Origin: Rossellomorea aquimaris
Lineage (GTDB): Bacteria > Bacillota > Bacilli > Bacillales > Bacillaceae_B
Assembly: GCF_020171925.1 (NCBI RefSeq)
Contig: NZ_JAIVAR010000001.1
Coordinates: 620,001-684,000, forward strand
DNA: 64,000 nucleotides
Direction of reading: 5' to 3'
Part shown: positions 36,144-45,000 of the stretch, one piece after another
Layout of the letters: each line of letters begins with the position of its first letter
Position numbering within the stretch: position 1 is the first letter of the stretch
Position numbers and translations under genes: made by a program
Notes under the pieces: model-generated
Databases searched by the model: none
What the model was told of the DNA's origin: nothing
What the model saw: the letters and a program-made list of their open reading frames with translations, nothing else

Positions 36144-36521
36144 CTATCTTTCCAACTCAATATACTCCCTTACGAGCATCCATTGCCCACTCTCCTTTTT
36201 CCATACGAACATGCATTGTGCAGTATACGGTTCACCATTGATCATGTTCGTCTCTCTTCCTAGGACAAGTGCCTCTTTCCCTTCTAAACGTTCTTTGATG
36301 GAGAAAGCTTCGAAAGATTTTTCGGCATGATTCATGCTTTTCAATACGCTCTCAAGATCATACTCATAATCATAAGGGTCAGGTCGGTCTATTCCAGAGT
36401 GAGCCCAATACCCGACAAAGCTTTTTGACATAAAGGATTTGATTCCTTCAACTTTTTTGGTGATCAACCCTTCATTCCATGCGCTGAAATAGTCGTTCAG
36501 CCGTTTTTGAAATTGTTCCAT
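36144..36521 (-). CDS. NTF2-like (SnoaL/DUF4440-type) protein
   Basis: The 125-residue protein has the cone-shaped fold signature: an N-terminal helix (LNDYFSAWNEGLITKKVEGIKSF split over two helices), a central strand-rich part and a final WMLVREYIELE. Such proteins are small enzymes or ligand binders. It lies 27 bases upstream of the peptidase gene on the same strand and may share its transcript. Function unassigned. Confidence 0.65.
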   Translation of the reverse strand: MEQFQKRLNDYFSAWNEGLITKKVEGIKSFMSKSFVGYWAHSGIDRPDPYDYEYDLESVLKSMNHAEKSFEAFSIKERLEGKEALVLGRETNMINGEPYTAQCMFVWKKESGQWMLVREYIELER

Positions 36522-36682
36522 AAAAACATCCCTCCTACTAACTACTTCTACACCGAACGTATATTCCCTTTTATTTCTTTAGAAAACATGTTCAATGAAT
36601 GACTTCCCTCCCTTTTTCACAAACATTTCTTATAGTCATGCATATATATAAACAAGCATGCTATTTTGCAAGGGGGGTTAGA

Positions 36683-37768
36683 ATGGCATTCATTGAGGAT
36701 TTTTTTATTAATATTTGCATTCTCGTCTCATTCCTTTTCGTTTACACAGTCATTACGAACCAATCACCACTCAGCCGTGAATCCAGTGTGAAAACGAGAG
36801 TGACGGCAGGTTTTGCCCATGGGATACTTGGGAATCTACTGATGTTCTTCTCCATCGAACTAAACGAAAACCTTCTAATTGATCTGAGGAATATCCCGAT
36901 CATCCTATCATTTGTATTCGGGGGCTGGCTTCCGGCGTTGATCAGTACCATTTTGGTGGTGGCAGGGCGTTTTTTATTTGGGGTCAGTACATTTTCCTTT
37001 CATGCAGTTTATATCATTTCTTCCATGTACGTGATATACCTTGTTTTAGACCGGTTGATCGTTAAGCGATTGCTAAAACAATTGACTATGAGCGTTGGAT
37101 CGATTACTGTATTTGGTCTTTATTTCGCTCTCTTCATACACAATCCGGGACTCACAAAGGAAATCTTGCCGGTTTATTCCCTTGCGACGATTGCAGGGAG
37201 TATCCTCGGATATACCGTGAAAGTATACTTACGTGAAACTCAGACTCTCTTCATGCGGTATAAGCAGGAAACGAAAACGGATTACCTAACGCAGCTCGGG
37301 AATGTCCGCTTCTTAGATCAACAGTTCAACGGTTTGATCACTAAGGAATCAACGGAATTAACAACCATGTCGGTGATCTTGTTGGATATCGACTATTTTA
37401 AAAGAATCAATGACACTTATGGCCACGATAAAGGCGATGAAATCCTGAAGGAAGTTGGTCGGCTCATGAAGGCTATGACCAAGAAGTACGGCGAAGTGGC
37501 GTACCGTAAAGGGGGGGAAGAATTCTGCCTGCTGCTGACAAACCTCCCGTATGAAGATGTTCTCGCATTGAGTGAGGAAATACGTGCTGAGATGGAAGGT
37601 GCGCTTGCATCAGTGGTCACTGCTGATGTCCCCATCACTGTATCCATCGGAGTGGCGCATCATCCACATGTCCCAGTAAAGAACCTGTTGAAGAAAGCGG
37701 ACACCATGTTGTATGAAGCCAAGAACAATGGCCGTAATCGCGTGGAATACACGACTGGTAGCATATAA
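36683..37768 (+). CDS. Diguanylate cyclase with N-terminal membrane sensor
   Basis: The 361-residue protein has about six helices (residues 5-190, 5TMR-LYT-like) and a GGDEF domain with VILLDIDYFKRINDTYGHDKGDE in the substrate site and a GGEEF signature (RKGGEEFCLLL). It should synthesise cyclic di-GMP. AAGGGGGG lies five bases before ATG 36683. It is a paralogue of the gene at 23899 and faces a GGDEF-EAL protein across a shared terminator. No inhibitory RxxD motif is present. Confidence 0.88.
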   Translation: MAFIEDFFINICILVSFLFVYTVITNQSPLSRESSVKTRVTAGFAHGILGNLLMFFSIELNENLLIDLRNIPIILSFVFGGWLPALISTILVVAGRFLFGVSTFSFHAVYIISSMYVIYLVLDRLIVKRLLKQLTMSVGSITVFGLYFALFIHNPGLTKEILPVYSLATIAGSILGYTVKVYLRETQTLFMRYKQETKTDYLTQLGNVRFLDQQFNGLITKESTELTTMSVILLDIDYFKRINDTYGHDKGDEILKEVGRLMKAMTKKYGEVAYRKGGEEFCLLLTNLPYEDVLALSEEIRAEMEGALASVVTADVPITVSIGVAHHPHVPVKNLLKKADTMLYEAKNNGRNRVEYTTGSI

Positions 37769-37771
37769 AAG

Positions 37772-37801
37772 AAGGAGTACGGAAACCCGTACTCCTTTTT
37801 C
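37772..37801. terminator. Bidirectional terminator between the two cyclic-di-GMP genes
   Basis: AAGGAGTACGG and CCGTACTCCTT form the stem, followed by TTTTTC on the plus strand and CTTTTAT on the minus strand. Confidence 0.8.
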
Positions 37802-37820
37802 AATCGTGCATCTGTATGGA

Positions 37821-39539
37821 TCAAGAATCGCTCGTTTTCCCTTTTTGTAGAAAATCAAAGCATTCATCCGCAGGTAATGGGGGTGAATAATAGTAGCCTT
37901 GGACGAATGGACAATGTTGGTCTATGAGAATCGTCAGCTGCTCCTCTGTTTCCACTCCCTCTGCGACCACATTCAGTTGAAGTGCTTTTGCCAAAGCGAG
38001 GATCGAGAAAACAATCGTTTGGTTTTCATGATCTGTTTCCAAGTTTCGTACAAACTCCTGGGCGATCTTTAATGTTTGAACCGGAAACTTCTTTAAGTAC
38101 AGAAGCGAAGAAAACCCAGTCCCGAAGTCATCGATTGAAACCGTAATGGACATGTCTTTTACACTATTCAACTTCTGTAGTACATTTTCCGTATCTTGCA
38201 TGGCGAGGTTTTCGGTGATTTCAAGGTCGATGTATCGTGGGTCCAGCTGTATTTCGTCTACAATCCTCTTCAGGTCTTCTATGAAATTCAATTGTTGGAA
38301 ATGGGACGGTGATAGATTGATGCAAATCTTGATGGGGGTGATCCCTTTGGAGTGCCATTCTTTCATTTGCCTGCAGGCTTCATATACCACCCACTTCTCC
38401 AACATGATGATCTGCCCTGTTTCTTCTGCAATCGAGACGAATTCACCAGGAGAAATGATTCCGTCATTGGGGTGATCCCATCTGATGAGTGCCTCAACTC
38501 CCACGACCTGCTGTGTACTGGTGTTGATCAACGGCTGATAATACAGGACGAATTCATTGTTTGCAATGGCACGGTTAAGTTCCTGTTCAATATTCGCCCT
38601 TCTTATGAATTCCGCTTGCATTTCACATGTGAAAAATGCATAGTCATTTCTTCCCGCTTTTTTCGCTTTGTGAAGGGCCAGCTCTGCATTTCTCATTAAA
38701 TGGTCTTTTTCAACAGAATCATCGGGATATACGGTGATGCCGATCGAGCAAGCGATTTGCACTTCACTTCCCTTGATGGAATAAGGTGCCTGAACTTCCA
38801 GGATCATCCTTTCCGCAATTGTACTCAAAGTCTCTACGGTGGTGGAGGAAAACACAATGACGGCAAAATCATCGCCGCCCAGTCGCATAAGGATATCTCC
38901 TTTTCCTACTACTTGTTGGAGACGTTCAGCCACTTGTTGAAGCATGTGATCGCCCACTTCATGTCCTGACGTGTCATTGATCCACTTGAAACGGTCCAGA
39001 TCCAGGTACATGATGGCAAACGGTTTTGGATCATCATTCGAAATCAGGACTGAAATATTTTCTTCAAACCACCGTCTACTGTATAGACCGGTTAAGCAAT
39101 CATAATAAGTAAGCGTATGGATTTCTTCTTTCAGCTTACTAATTTCGGACTTATCTTGAAAAACCAACAATATTGATGGTTGGTCGTTGTACATGATGTG
39201 CATGGAGTGCACCTCGACTGCCTTCATTTCACATTCTGCACTGTTACATGTAATCAAGACAGGGGGATTGACGGTTCCGACCGGTTTAGGGGTGAAGCAA
39301 TCATGGAAACAAGTGGCTCCCTCCGGCTCCATGAGGGGAAGTATGGGCTCTCCAATTAGACAGAATTTTTCCTTTACACCGAAGTAAGGCGCACTTTCCG
39401 TGTTACATACAGTGATCCTACCCTCTGTACAGATAACGGCCGGGTCCGGCAGAAATTCCACCAGTTCATGAAAACGCTTCTCGCTTCTTTCAAAAGCAGC
39501 AGCGAGTTTTTTATAAGTGAATCTATCTTTTTTACTCAT
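37821..39539 (-). CDS. PAS-GGDEF-EAL cyclic di-GMP protein
   Basis: The 572 residues have an N-terminal PAS domain (about 10-125), a GGDEF domain with a GGDDF signature (RLGGDDFAVIV) and an EAL phosphodiesterase domain starting at ALIRW (VEALIRWDHP). The metal and catalytic residues ExL, Asn (INLSPSH), Glu (LEITEN), DDFGTG and Glu (VVAEGVE) are present, but the conserved KID is KIA, so the metal-site aspartate is replaced by alanine. The enzyme may be reduced in phosphodiesterase activity or use the domains for sensing. There is no membrane segment. It converges with the diguanylate cyclase gene. Confidence 0.88.
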   Translation of the reverse strand: MSKKDRFTYKKLAAAFERSEKRFHELVEFLPDPAVICTEGRITVCNTESAPYFGVKEKFCLIGEPILPLMEPEGATCFHDCFTPKPVGTVNPPVLITCNSAECEMKAVEVHSMHIMYNDQPSILLVFQDKSEISKLKEEIHTLTYYDCLTGLYSRRWFEENISVLISNDDPKPFAIMYLDLDRFKWINDTSGHEVGDHMLQQVAERLQQVVGKGDILMRLGGDDFAVIVFSSTTVETLSTIAERMILEVQAPYSIKGSEVQIACSIGITVYPDDSVEKDHLMRNAELALHKAKKAGRNDYAFFTCEMQAEFIRRANIEQELNRAIANNEFVLYYQPLINTSTQQVVGVEALIRWDHPNDGIISPGEFVSIAEETGQIIMLEKWVVYEACRQMKEWHSKGITPIKICINLSPSHFQQLNFIEDLKRIVDEIQLDPRYIDLEITENLAMQDTENVLQKLNSVKDMSITVSIDDFGTGFSSLLYLKKFPVQTLKIAQEFVRNLETDHENQTIVFSILALAKALQLNVVAEGVETEEQLTILIDQHCPFVQGYYYSPPLPADECFDFLQKGKTSDS

Positions 39540-39742
39540 AAAATCATAAACCTCTTCCCCTCTGAATCAAATTTGCCGTTCAAAAATCATACAGGAGCAT
39601 CCTTTTTCCGAATCGCTGCCATCAGCACATTTCAGCTTGTATTATCTTATGCAGGAACTGTAAAAGAGTTAAAGATGAAATGAATAGGATTTATGAATGT
39701 GAGTTTGGGGTCAACAGAGGGAGGCTCAACTTTTCTGGAAAG

Positions 39743-39778
39743 TAAAAAAAGAAGCTTATCCACTGGATAAACTTCTCT
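39743..39778 (-). terminator. Intrinsic terminator of the 39850 gene
   Basis: On the minus strand AGAAGTTTATCC pairs with GGATAAGCTTCT (one G-T pair) and is followed by TTTTTTT. The rest of the 310-base gap (39540-39849) shows no gene. Confidence 0.7.
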
Positions 39779-39849
39779 TTGGATTGTGATCGTTTGCCAT
39801 ACATGTCGATCAATCCGATTTCCGTTAAATCTCCACCTTTTCCATTCCT

Positions 39850-40323
39850 TCATTCAGTCACTGTCCTCATGTTCTTCTTCATGAAGGTCCAAACAGCGAG
39901 GATTATGTGGATGATCGTGAGAACGCTGAAGATCCCCATGAACACCGTTCCACCCGTAGTCGATGGGTCGGTTAGTAAGAAACTAAGAACACCGTACATC
40001 ACACTCGATACAGAGTGAAAAATCCCCATTTTTCGTTCACTGTTCCTAAAAACGATGATTCCAGTCAAACATAGAAGATAGCCTATGCTTATGATCATCA
40101 ATGAAGGGAACAAAGGAGAAAACTTTGCCGCGTAGACAAAATGATCCCATACAGAAATGTCTGAAACAGTCAAAACTTCGCCATGTATTTTTTGTGAGAA
40201 AAATGCAGTATAGGGCCATTCATAAGGGTGTTCCCTGATGGCGCTACCTTCATACCAAGTAAACAGTGATGAGACGGCCAGTAGTGTGATGGCAGAAGCG
40301 TATTGCACGAAAAATTTCATCAT
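39850..40323 (-). CDS. Membrane protein, YjdJ/DUF4306-like
   Basis: The 157-residue protein has four hydrophobic helices (about 5-22, 75-95, 105-122 and 130-150) and the SSLFTWYEGSAIREHPYEW segment that recalls DUF4306/YjdJ proteins. No catalytic motif is seen. A GGAG site precedes the two ATG codons at 40323. Single gene with its own terminator. Confidence 0.6.
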   Translation of the reverse strand: MMKFFVQYASAITLLAVSSLFTWYEGSAIREHPYEWPYTAFFSQKIHGEVLTVSDISVWDHFVYAAKFSPLFPSLMIISIGYLLCLTGIIVFRNSERKMGIFHSVSSVMYGVLSFLLTDPSTTGGTVFMGIFSVLTIIHIILAVWTFMKKNMRTVTE

Positions 40324-40390
40324 AATATTCTCCTTTCTGAAGAAAAAAGAGCGATCAAGCGCACCATTGTGCCTTCAAAATCAATCTCAC

Positions 40391-40615
40391 TCATAACATG
40401 AACCAAAGAAATAGTCCGGTGATGATCACTAGGATACCGCCCATTTTTTTGGTGAATTGCATAATATACCCGATCACAGTGATGAAGATGGCCATCCATT
40501 TCCAGTCGTAGTTGTCCGGCAACTCTTCAGCGATATAGCCGATCCAGGTAGCAAAAGCTAAAAATAAAATCACCACAGGCATAAGCATGTTTACAATAGC
40601 CCAGATGTATTTCAA
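40391..40615 (-). CDS. Small membrane protein, 74 residues
   Basis: Three hydrophobic helices (IWAIVNMLMPVVILFLAFATW, WKWMAIFITVIGYIM, GGILVIITGLFLWFML) make up most of the protein. The TTG at 40615 is eight bases after AGAGGAG, so a longer in-frame form to 40633 is unlikely. It follows the transpeptidase gene by 14 bases and is probably cotranscribed. Function unknown. Confidence 0.6.
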   Translation of the reverse strand: MKYIWAIVNMLMPVVILFLAFATWIGYIAEELPDNYDWKWMAIFITVIGYIMQFTKKMGGILVIITGLFLWFML

Positions 40616-40629
40616 CGGCAACGCTCCTC

Positions 40630-42780
40630 TCACTGTCCAAAAGGTTCGAATTCCACCACCAGCTTTGTACCTCTTTTGATCTCAGAACCAGGTTTTACAC
40701 TTTGCCTCTTTAGATAGCCGTGTCCCTTAAATTCTACTTTCGTATCCGTCAAGCGTACGAATTTTTGTACATCCCTTACGGACCATCCGGTCATATCAGG
40801 AACAGTTGGATAGTCATCTGTCATTAATAAGATCTTTTCCTTTTTTAATAAAGAACCGTCCGTCGATTGAGCAGTGATTTTCTTGCCCTTACCGATGGTG
40901 ACCGGTTTTAACCCGAGGTCAGTCAGCTTCTTAACCGCTTCTTCGGCTTGTTCTTCCGTCATGTCTGGCACATCCACGGACTCCAGTTCCGGAGATGTAG
41001 ACGTGCTTTCAATGTTCAAATATTTCAAGCTGTTTTGCATAACAGGATTGAAAATCTTGGCGACCGGGATCGACCCCAACTGTCCGCCGAGGTCTGGTTG
41101 CTGAACACCAACATAAACGACCAATTTCGGATCATCCGCAGGCGCCATTCCAAGGAAAGAGAAGAAGTAATTATCATGGCCGGTCATATACCCACTTCCA
41201 TTAGGATTTGGTATTTGAGCGGTACCGGACTTGCCGGCAACTTCGTATCCGTTGATCTTGAACGGTTTACCTGTCCCTACGTCCGACGTGACGGTTGTGG
41301 CAAGGTATTCCCTGCTTTTGACGGCAGCTTCTTTACTGATCGGAGTGCCTGTCGATTTCGGGCCGTATTGCTTAATTACCTTTCCTTCATTACTGTCCAC
41401 GATTTTTTCTACCATATACGGTTTCATCATTTTGCCATCATTTGCAACGGCGGATGCCGCTTGGACCATTTGCATGGCAGTCACCGTCGTCCCCTGCCCG
41501 AAGATTGTGGTGTATCTTTCGATGGGATAGTCATAAAGGATCCTTCCATTTGATTCATTCTCCAGTTCAAGACCGATTTTTTCACCAAAACCGAAAGAAT
41601 GTAAATATTGAAGATATTTCTTTTCGCCTATCTGATCGAGAAGTTCTGCAAATGCGACATTTGATGAGCGCTGGAGTCCTTCAAGGTAGGTGATGCTTCC
41701 CCACCCGTTTCCGTAGTTCCAATCCTTTATGGGAAGCGGGTTTCCTTTCACGTAGAATTCCCCTGAGTTATAATGGGCATTCGGCTTGAAGACACCGGCA
41801 TCCACGGCAGCGGCAAGAGAAAATGTCTTCATCGTAGATCCTGGTTCATAGGCGGTTTGCATCGTGAAATTCGTCCAGCTGCTCTCGACCCCTTCCGAAA
41901 TATTCCGATTGAAGGAAGGTCTTTGTGCGACTGCCAATATTTCACCCGTCTCAGGGTTCGATACAATTGCAAACGCTTTTGCCGGATGGTATTCTTCATA
42001 AACACTATGTAGGGCTTCTTCCACGAACGATTGAATCTTCTCATCGATGGTGAGATAGATATCGTTCCCGTTTTTCGGTTCCGTCACATGATTTTTCGAA
42101 TTAGGGAGGATATACCCCCATTTATCACTCTCAAAATCTACTTCCCCGTCTTTTCCCTCAAGGAAATCATTATAGCTTTTCTCGATTCCCAAAATCCCTT
42201 TGCTTGTCACGTCTCCATCGTCCGATACCTTTTGCTGGGCAATCCCGATTAAATGAGCTGCGAGGTTGCCATTGGGATACGTCCGTTTCGCAACCGTTTC
42301 AAAGGTGATGCCCGGAAGTTCCTCTTTCTCGATTTCTTTTTTGACAGAAACAGAAATGTTCCGGCCGGCTTTTCCGAATTCGACCTGGAATGCCCCTTTC
42401 TTCTGCAGTCGATTCAGGATTTCTTTTCGATCCAATTCGATGTACTTTGAAAGAATCGAAGCCGTCTTCTCTTTGTCCACGACATGACGGGGGGCTTCCG
42501 GGTCGGTTGTCACACTATCAGAGAGGATGGCAATCAACTTAAATGTCGATGAGTCTTCAGCGAGGATTTCTTTGTTGCGATCATATATCGTTCCCCGGTC
42601 CGCTTGTAGAATCTGATTGGCTGCATACTTTTCCGAAGCCTCCGCTGCCAGGTCTTTTCCTTCTATTTCACCCGTCACTCCGATGAAAATAAATCTTGAT
42701 AGAAGTGTTAAGAACAGCACTCCAAATACAACGAACATGATGGAGGCGGCAAAATTCATTTCCTTTCTCTTTCTGATCAT
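40630..42780 (-). CDS. Class B penicillin-binding protein, PBP2B-like, with two PASTA domains
   Basis: This peptidoglycan transpeptidase has an N-terminal membrane anchor (about 9-30), a dimerisation domain, a transpeptidase domain with SxxK as STMK (PGSTMKTF), SxN as SSN (QRSSNVAFA) and KSG as KSGTA, and two C-terminal PASTA domains (VPDMTEEQAEEAVKKL and VPDMTGWSVRDVQKFV). The 716-residue length equals that of B. subtilis PBP2B. It is not among the usual division (dcw) genes, so it is probably an extra PBP2B or SpoVD-like paralogue. ATG 42780 follows AAAAGG; in-frame codons upstream to 42906 lack a site. Confidence 0.88.
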   Translation of the reverse strand: MIRKRKEMNFAASIMFVVFGVLFLTLLSRFIFIGVTGEIEGKDLAAEASEKYAANQILQADRGTIYDRNKEILAEDSSTFKLIAILSDSVTTDPEAPRHVVDKEKTASILSKYIELDRKEILNRLQKKGAFQVEFGKAGRNISVSVKKEIEKEELPGITFETVAKRTYPNGNLAAHLIGIAQQKVSDDGDVTSKGILGIEKSYNDFLEGKDGEVDFESDKWGYILPNSKNHVTEPKNGNDIYLTIDEKIQSFVEEALHSVYEEYHPAKAFAIVSNPETGEILAVAQRPSFNRNISEGVESSWTNFTMQTAYEPGSTMKTFSLAAAVDAGVFKPNAHYNSGEFYVKGNPLPIKDWNYGNGWGSITYLEGLQRSSNVAFAELLDQIGEKKYLQYLHSFGFGEKIGLELENESNGRILYDYPIERYTTIFGQGTTVTAMQMVQAASAVANDGKMMKPYMVEKIVDSNEGKVIKQYGPKSTGTPISKEAAVKSREYLATTVTSDVGTGKPFKINGYEVAGKSGTAQIPNPNGSGYMTGHDNYFFSFLGMAPADDPKLVVYVGVQQPDLGGQLGSIPVAKIFNPVMQNSLKYLNIESTSTSPELESVDVPDMTEEQAEEAVKKLTDLGLKPVTIGKGKKITAQSTDGSLLKKEKILLMTDDYPTVPDMTGWSVRDVQKFVRLTDTKVEFKGHGYLKRQSVKPGSEIKRGTKLVVEFEPFGQ

Positions 42781-42921
42781 ACAGGACATCCTTTTATGTA
42801 GTGTTTTAGTTGTGATGTTGAAGAATGCTTCAGTCTGTTGATGATAGTAGTACTCTATTAAGTTATTCTTTATCCTCATTATGACAAAACTTGCTAAAGC
42901 ATACAATCCCTGCTTGGAGCT

Positions 42922-43392
42922 TTAAAACTCAACCTCTAGGTCATCTTTTATACGAGTTAATAATTCCTCATGGGTGTCTGTGGTAACGAGTGGTTTTTCC
43001 CTCAATTGATCCACTTCCCTATGAGTGAAGATGATTGTGCCGTCCTCAAGGAACACAAATCCAAATGGGACCATCCCTGTAGTCAATTGTTTCGTTTTCG
43101 AAAAAGAAAACATATAGGCATCCTGTGATTCCATTAAATCAGTTGCCTTATTACTGCTGATTTCCATTGCTTCGATGCCATCAAGGGAGTCGATCATTCG
43201 ATTGATCTTTGATTGATCGGTGATCTCTTTGGTCAGCTCTTCCCTAGAGGTGAAATTTTCAACTTTTTGGACAAACAGCAATTTTGTATCCCCTTTATTG
43301 TCAAAATTGATTGTCTCTACCTTCCCATTGCAAGCGGTCAGAAGTTGTAAGGTGACAATGAAAACGAAGAAGGTTGTGAATTTCTTTCTCAT
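42922..43392 (-). CDS. Lipoprotein, 156 residues
   Basis: A lipoprotein signal peptide ends in LLTAC (Cys near residue 21), followed by a soluble domain without recognised motif. It overlaps the next upstream gene by four bases (ATGA), so the two are translated together. It lies just downstream of nothing that suggests its role. Likely on the outer face of the membrane. Confidence 0.7.
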   Translation of the reverse strand: MRKKFTTFFVFIVTLQLLTACNGKVETINFDNKGDTKLLFVQKVENFTSREELTKEITDQSKINRMIDSLDGIEAMEISSNKATDLMESQDAYMFSFSKTKQLTTGMVPFGFVFLEDGTIIFTHREVDQLREKPLVTTDTHEELLTRIKDDLEVEF

Positions 43393-43580
43393 TGCAATCT
43401 CCTTTCGTTGTTTTTCCCAGGTTCACTTTGTATGGAAACGGGTTCATCATCTGTAAAACCATCCTGGATGAGCTGTTGCAGTTTTTCCCCACCGAATAGA
43501 AGCAGCGAAAAGATCATAAGGATCATCAAAATAAATGAGCCGAAGATGATGGAAGGAAACAGTCCTTGTTTTTTCAACAT
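43389..43580 (-). CDS. Small membrane protein coupled to the lipoprotein
   Basis: The 63-residue protein has one strong helix (IIFGSFILMILMIFSLLLFGG, about 11-31) and an acidic/polar tail (DGFTDDEPVSIQSEPGK). Its stop overlaps the lipoprotein start. GGGGGAAGT lies upstream of ATG 43580. No family recognised. Confidence 0.65.
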   Translation of the reverse strand: MLKKQGLFPSIIFGSFILMILMIFSLLLFGGEKLQQLIQDGFTDDEPVSIQSEPGKNNERRLQ

Positions 43581-43660
43581 ACTTCCCCCTTGTTAGTGGT
43601 CTCTCATAGTTAGACGTCAATTCTTACCTATTAGTTTCAACTATTTTGGTATTTTCTCAT

Positions 43661-43687
43661 AAAAAAAGCGCGATACAGGATCGCGAA
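43661..43687 (-). terminator. Intrinsic terminator of the 43707 gene
   Basis: CGCGAT and ATCGCG form the stem, followed on the minus strand by CTTTTTTT. Confidence 0.8.
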
Positions 43688-43706
43688 AGTGGGAATGGGA
43701 TGACCT

Positions 43707-43886
43707 TCATCCCTTTAAGAAAAGGAATATAATGAGAAAAATGATCAGTCCGATCAAGAAAAGCGGACCCAACCCCATGCTGTAAACAAAGTAGACCTTT
43801 ACGTGAAGGATGATGCGGACGATATGGATGATAAGTATGCAAAAAAGGATTACAATCGCAGCATTGACTTGATTGCTTCTATACAA
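43707..43886 (-). CDS. Small membrane protein, 59 residues
   Basis: Two hydrophobic helices (AAIVILFCILIIHIVRIIL and GLGPLFLIGLIIFLIIFLFL) occupy nearly the whole protein. The TTG at 43886 lies eight bases after GGGGG; an in-frame TTG at 43904 lacks a site. Function unknown. A 19-bp palindrome lies 30 bases upstream. Confidence 0.6.
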   Translation of the reverse strand: MYRSNQVNAAIVILFCILIIHIVRIILHVKVYFVYSMGLGPLFLIGLIIFLIIFLFLKG

Positions 43887-43915
43887 GGAATCAGCCCCCG
43901 TCAAGAGCTTATTTC

Positions 43916-43934
43916 GTACAAGTTGGACTTGTAC
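43916..43934. promoter_or_regulatory. 19-bp perfect palindrome, likely operator
   Basis: GTACAAGT, TGG, ACTTGTAC is exact over both arms. It lies 30 bases before the small membrane gene and about 135 bases past the stop of the YunG-like gene. A dimeric repressor site is likely; no regulator is adjacent. Confidence 0.5.
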
Positions 43935-44069
43935 AAGGATCTTTGTATATACGTATTTGGGGGCGGGACTTTTTATTCATGCATATTTGATTAATTTGGT
44001 GTGGATCTATCCACAGGACCAGTTTCTGTCTCTTCCCTGTTTTCAACAGAATGGAATTGATAGAGATCA

Positions 44070-44429
44070 TTAATCCATCGTTAGTATTCTCTGTACACGC
44101 TTCTTTAAAAAGTGGTATTGCTGTTCATTCGTATCTAGCATTGCTTCATCTCGATTAGAACGTATATCCATATAGGTGATGCAGGTATCAAATTGGGAGG
44201 CTGTAAAGTCATATCGCTTACCAGAAATGATATTATAATAATGCCATCCTTCTGGAAGTTCCGTTTTCCTGATCTCTCCGCCTAAAAGATCGTGAACGAC
44301 AAGTGCGGTTACCCCGCATTGCCCTTTTGCGGGTGTCTCCTGTGTCCATTTACTGCTGGAATGAATGGACCAGGACTGAATAAGAGATTTATATAAACGT
44401 TCAACTTCCTGGCATTCGTCGTTAACCAT
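44070..44429 (-). CDS. YunG-family protein
   Basis: The 119-residue protein contains the family text KWTQETPAKGQCGVTALVVHDL and WHYYNIISGKRYDFTASQF, matching B. subtilis YunG as I recall it. The conserved QCGVTA cysteine and the central histidine suggest a papain-like or transglutaminase-like fold, but no activity is known to me. It overlaps the upstream kinase gene by eight bases. Confidence 0.75.
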   Translation of the reverse strand: MVNDECQEVERLYKSLIQSWSIHSSSKWTQETPAKGQCGVTALVVHDLLGGEIRKTELPEGWHYYNIISGKRYDFTASQFDTCITYMDIRSNRDEAMLDTNEQQYHFLKKRVQRILTMD

Positions 44430-44964
44430 TGTTTATCTCCTCATCAAGTGATCTTTCCATCACCGTGCTCAAATGCCCTGTGATTAAATGAAAGACATCA
44501 CTTTCTGTCATATCATCCCTTATGAGAGCTTCACCCTCGAGCCCGAGTTTATCGTCCGCAACCCACCATCTCTTTAAGGAATCCACACCAAAATCCGACT
44601 TCTTTGGACTTGCATTGTGACGCCTGACTGTCTCTGCAAAGGATAAATCAAAATAATAGGTAAAGGCTTTATGATCAAAAAAATTGATTAATTGGAGAAG
44701 CATTTCGCCATAGCGCTTCTTGGCTAAGATTCCTTCCACGATGACGTACTCACATGTCCCTTTCCCGTATTCTGCAATTTGACGGATTAAGTCGATCGAG
44801 AGGTTTCCGTCTCTGTCATGCACCTTCAACATGTCCCTGCGGACAGTATCCTGCGACACGAGAAGTGTTCCGTGTCCTAGATACTTTTGTAGGTACTTGG
44901 CCGTCGTTGTTTTCCCGCTGCCTGAATTTCCACGGATAATGATGAGTGTCGATTCCATATTCAT
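44422..44964 (-). CDS. P-loop kinase (zeta-toxin/UMP-kinase-like AAA protein)
   Basis: The protein begins with the Walker A motif IIIRGNSGSGKTTTAKYLQK and has an aspartate-rich nucleotide-kinase region (FDLSFAETVRRHNASPK). It is probably a small-molecule kinase. Two ATG codons, 44964 and 44958, follow TTGGGGG; the second has the better spacing. It precedes the YunG-like gene with overlap. Neighbouring gene at 45001 encodes an aminoglycoside-phosphotransferase-fold protein on the same strand. Confidence 0.75.
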   Translation of the reverse strand: MNMESTLIIIRGNSGSGKTTTAKYLQKYLGHGTLLVSQDTVRRDMLKVHDRDGNLSIDLIRQIAEYGKGTCEYVIVEGILAKKRYGEMLLQLINFFDHKAFTYYFDLSFAETVRRHNASPKKSDFGVDSLKRWWVADDKLGLEGEALIRDDMTESDVFHLITGHLSTVMERSLDEEINNG

Positions 44965-45000
44965 TTTCCCCCAAGTACATCCCAATTTATCAACAATGCA

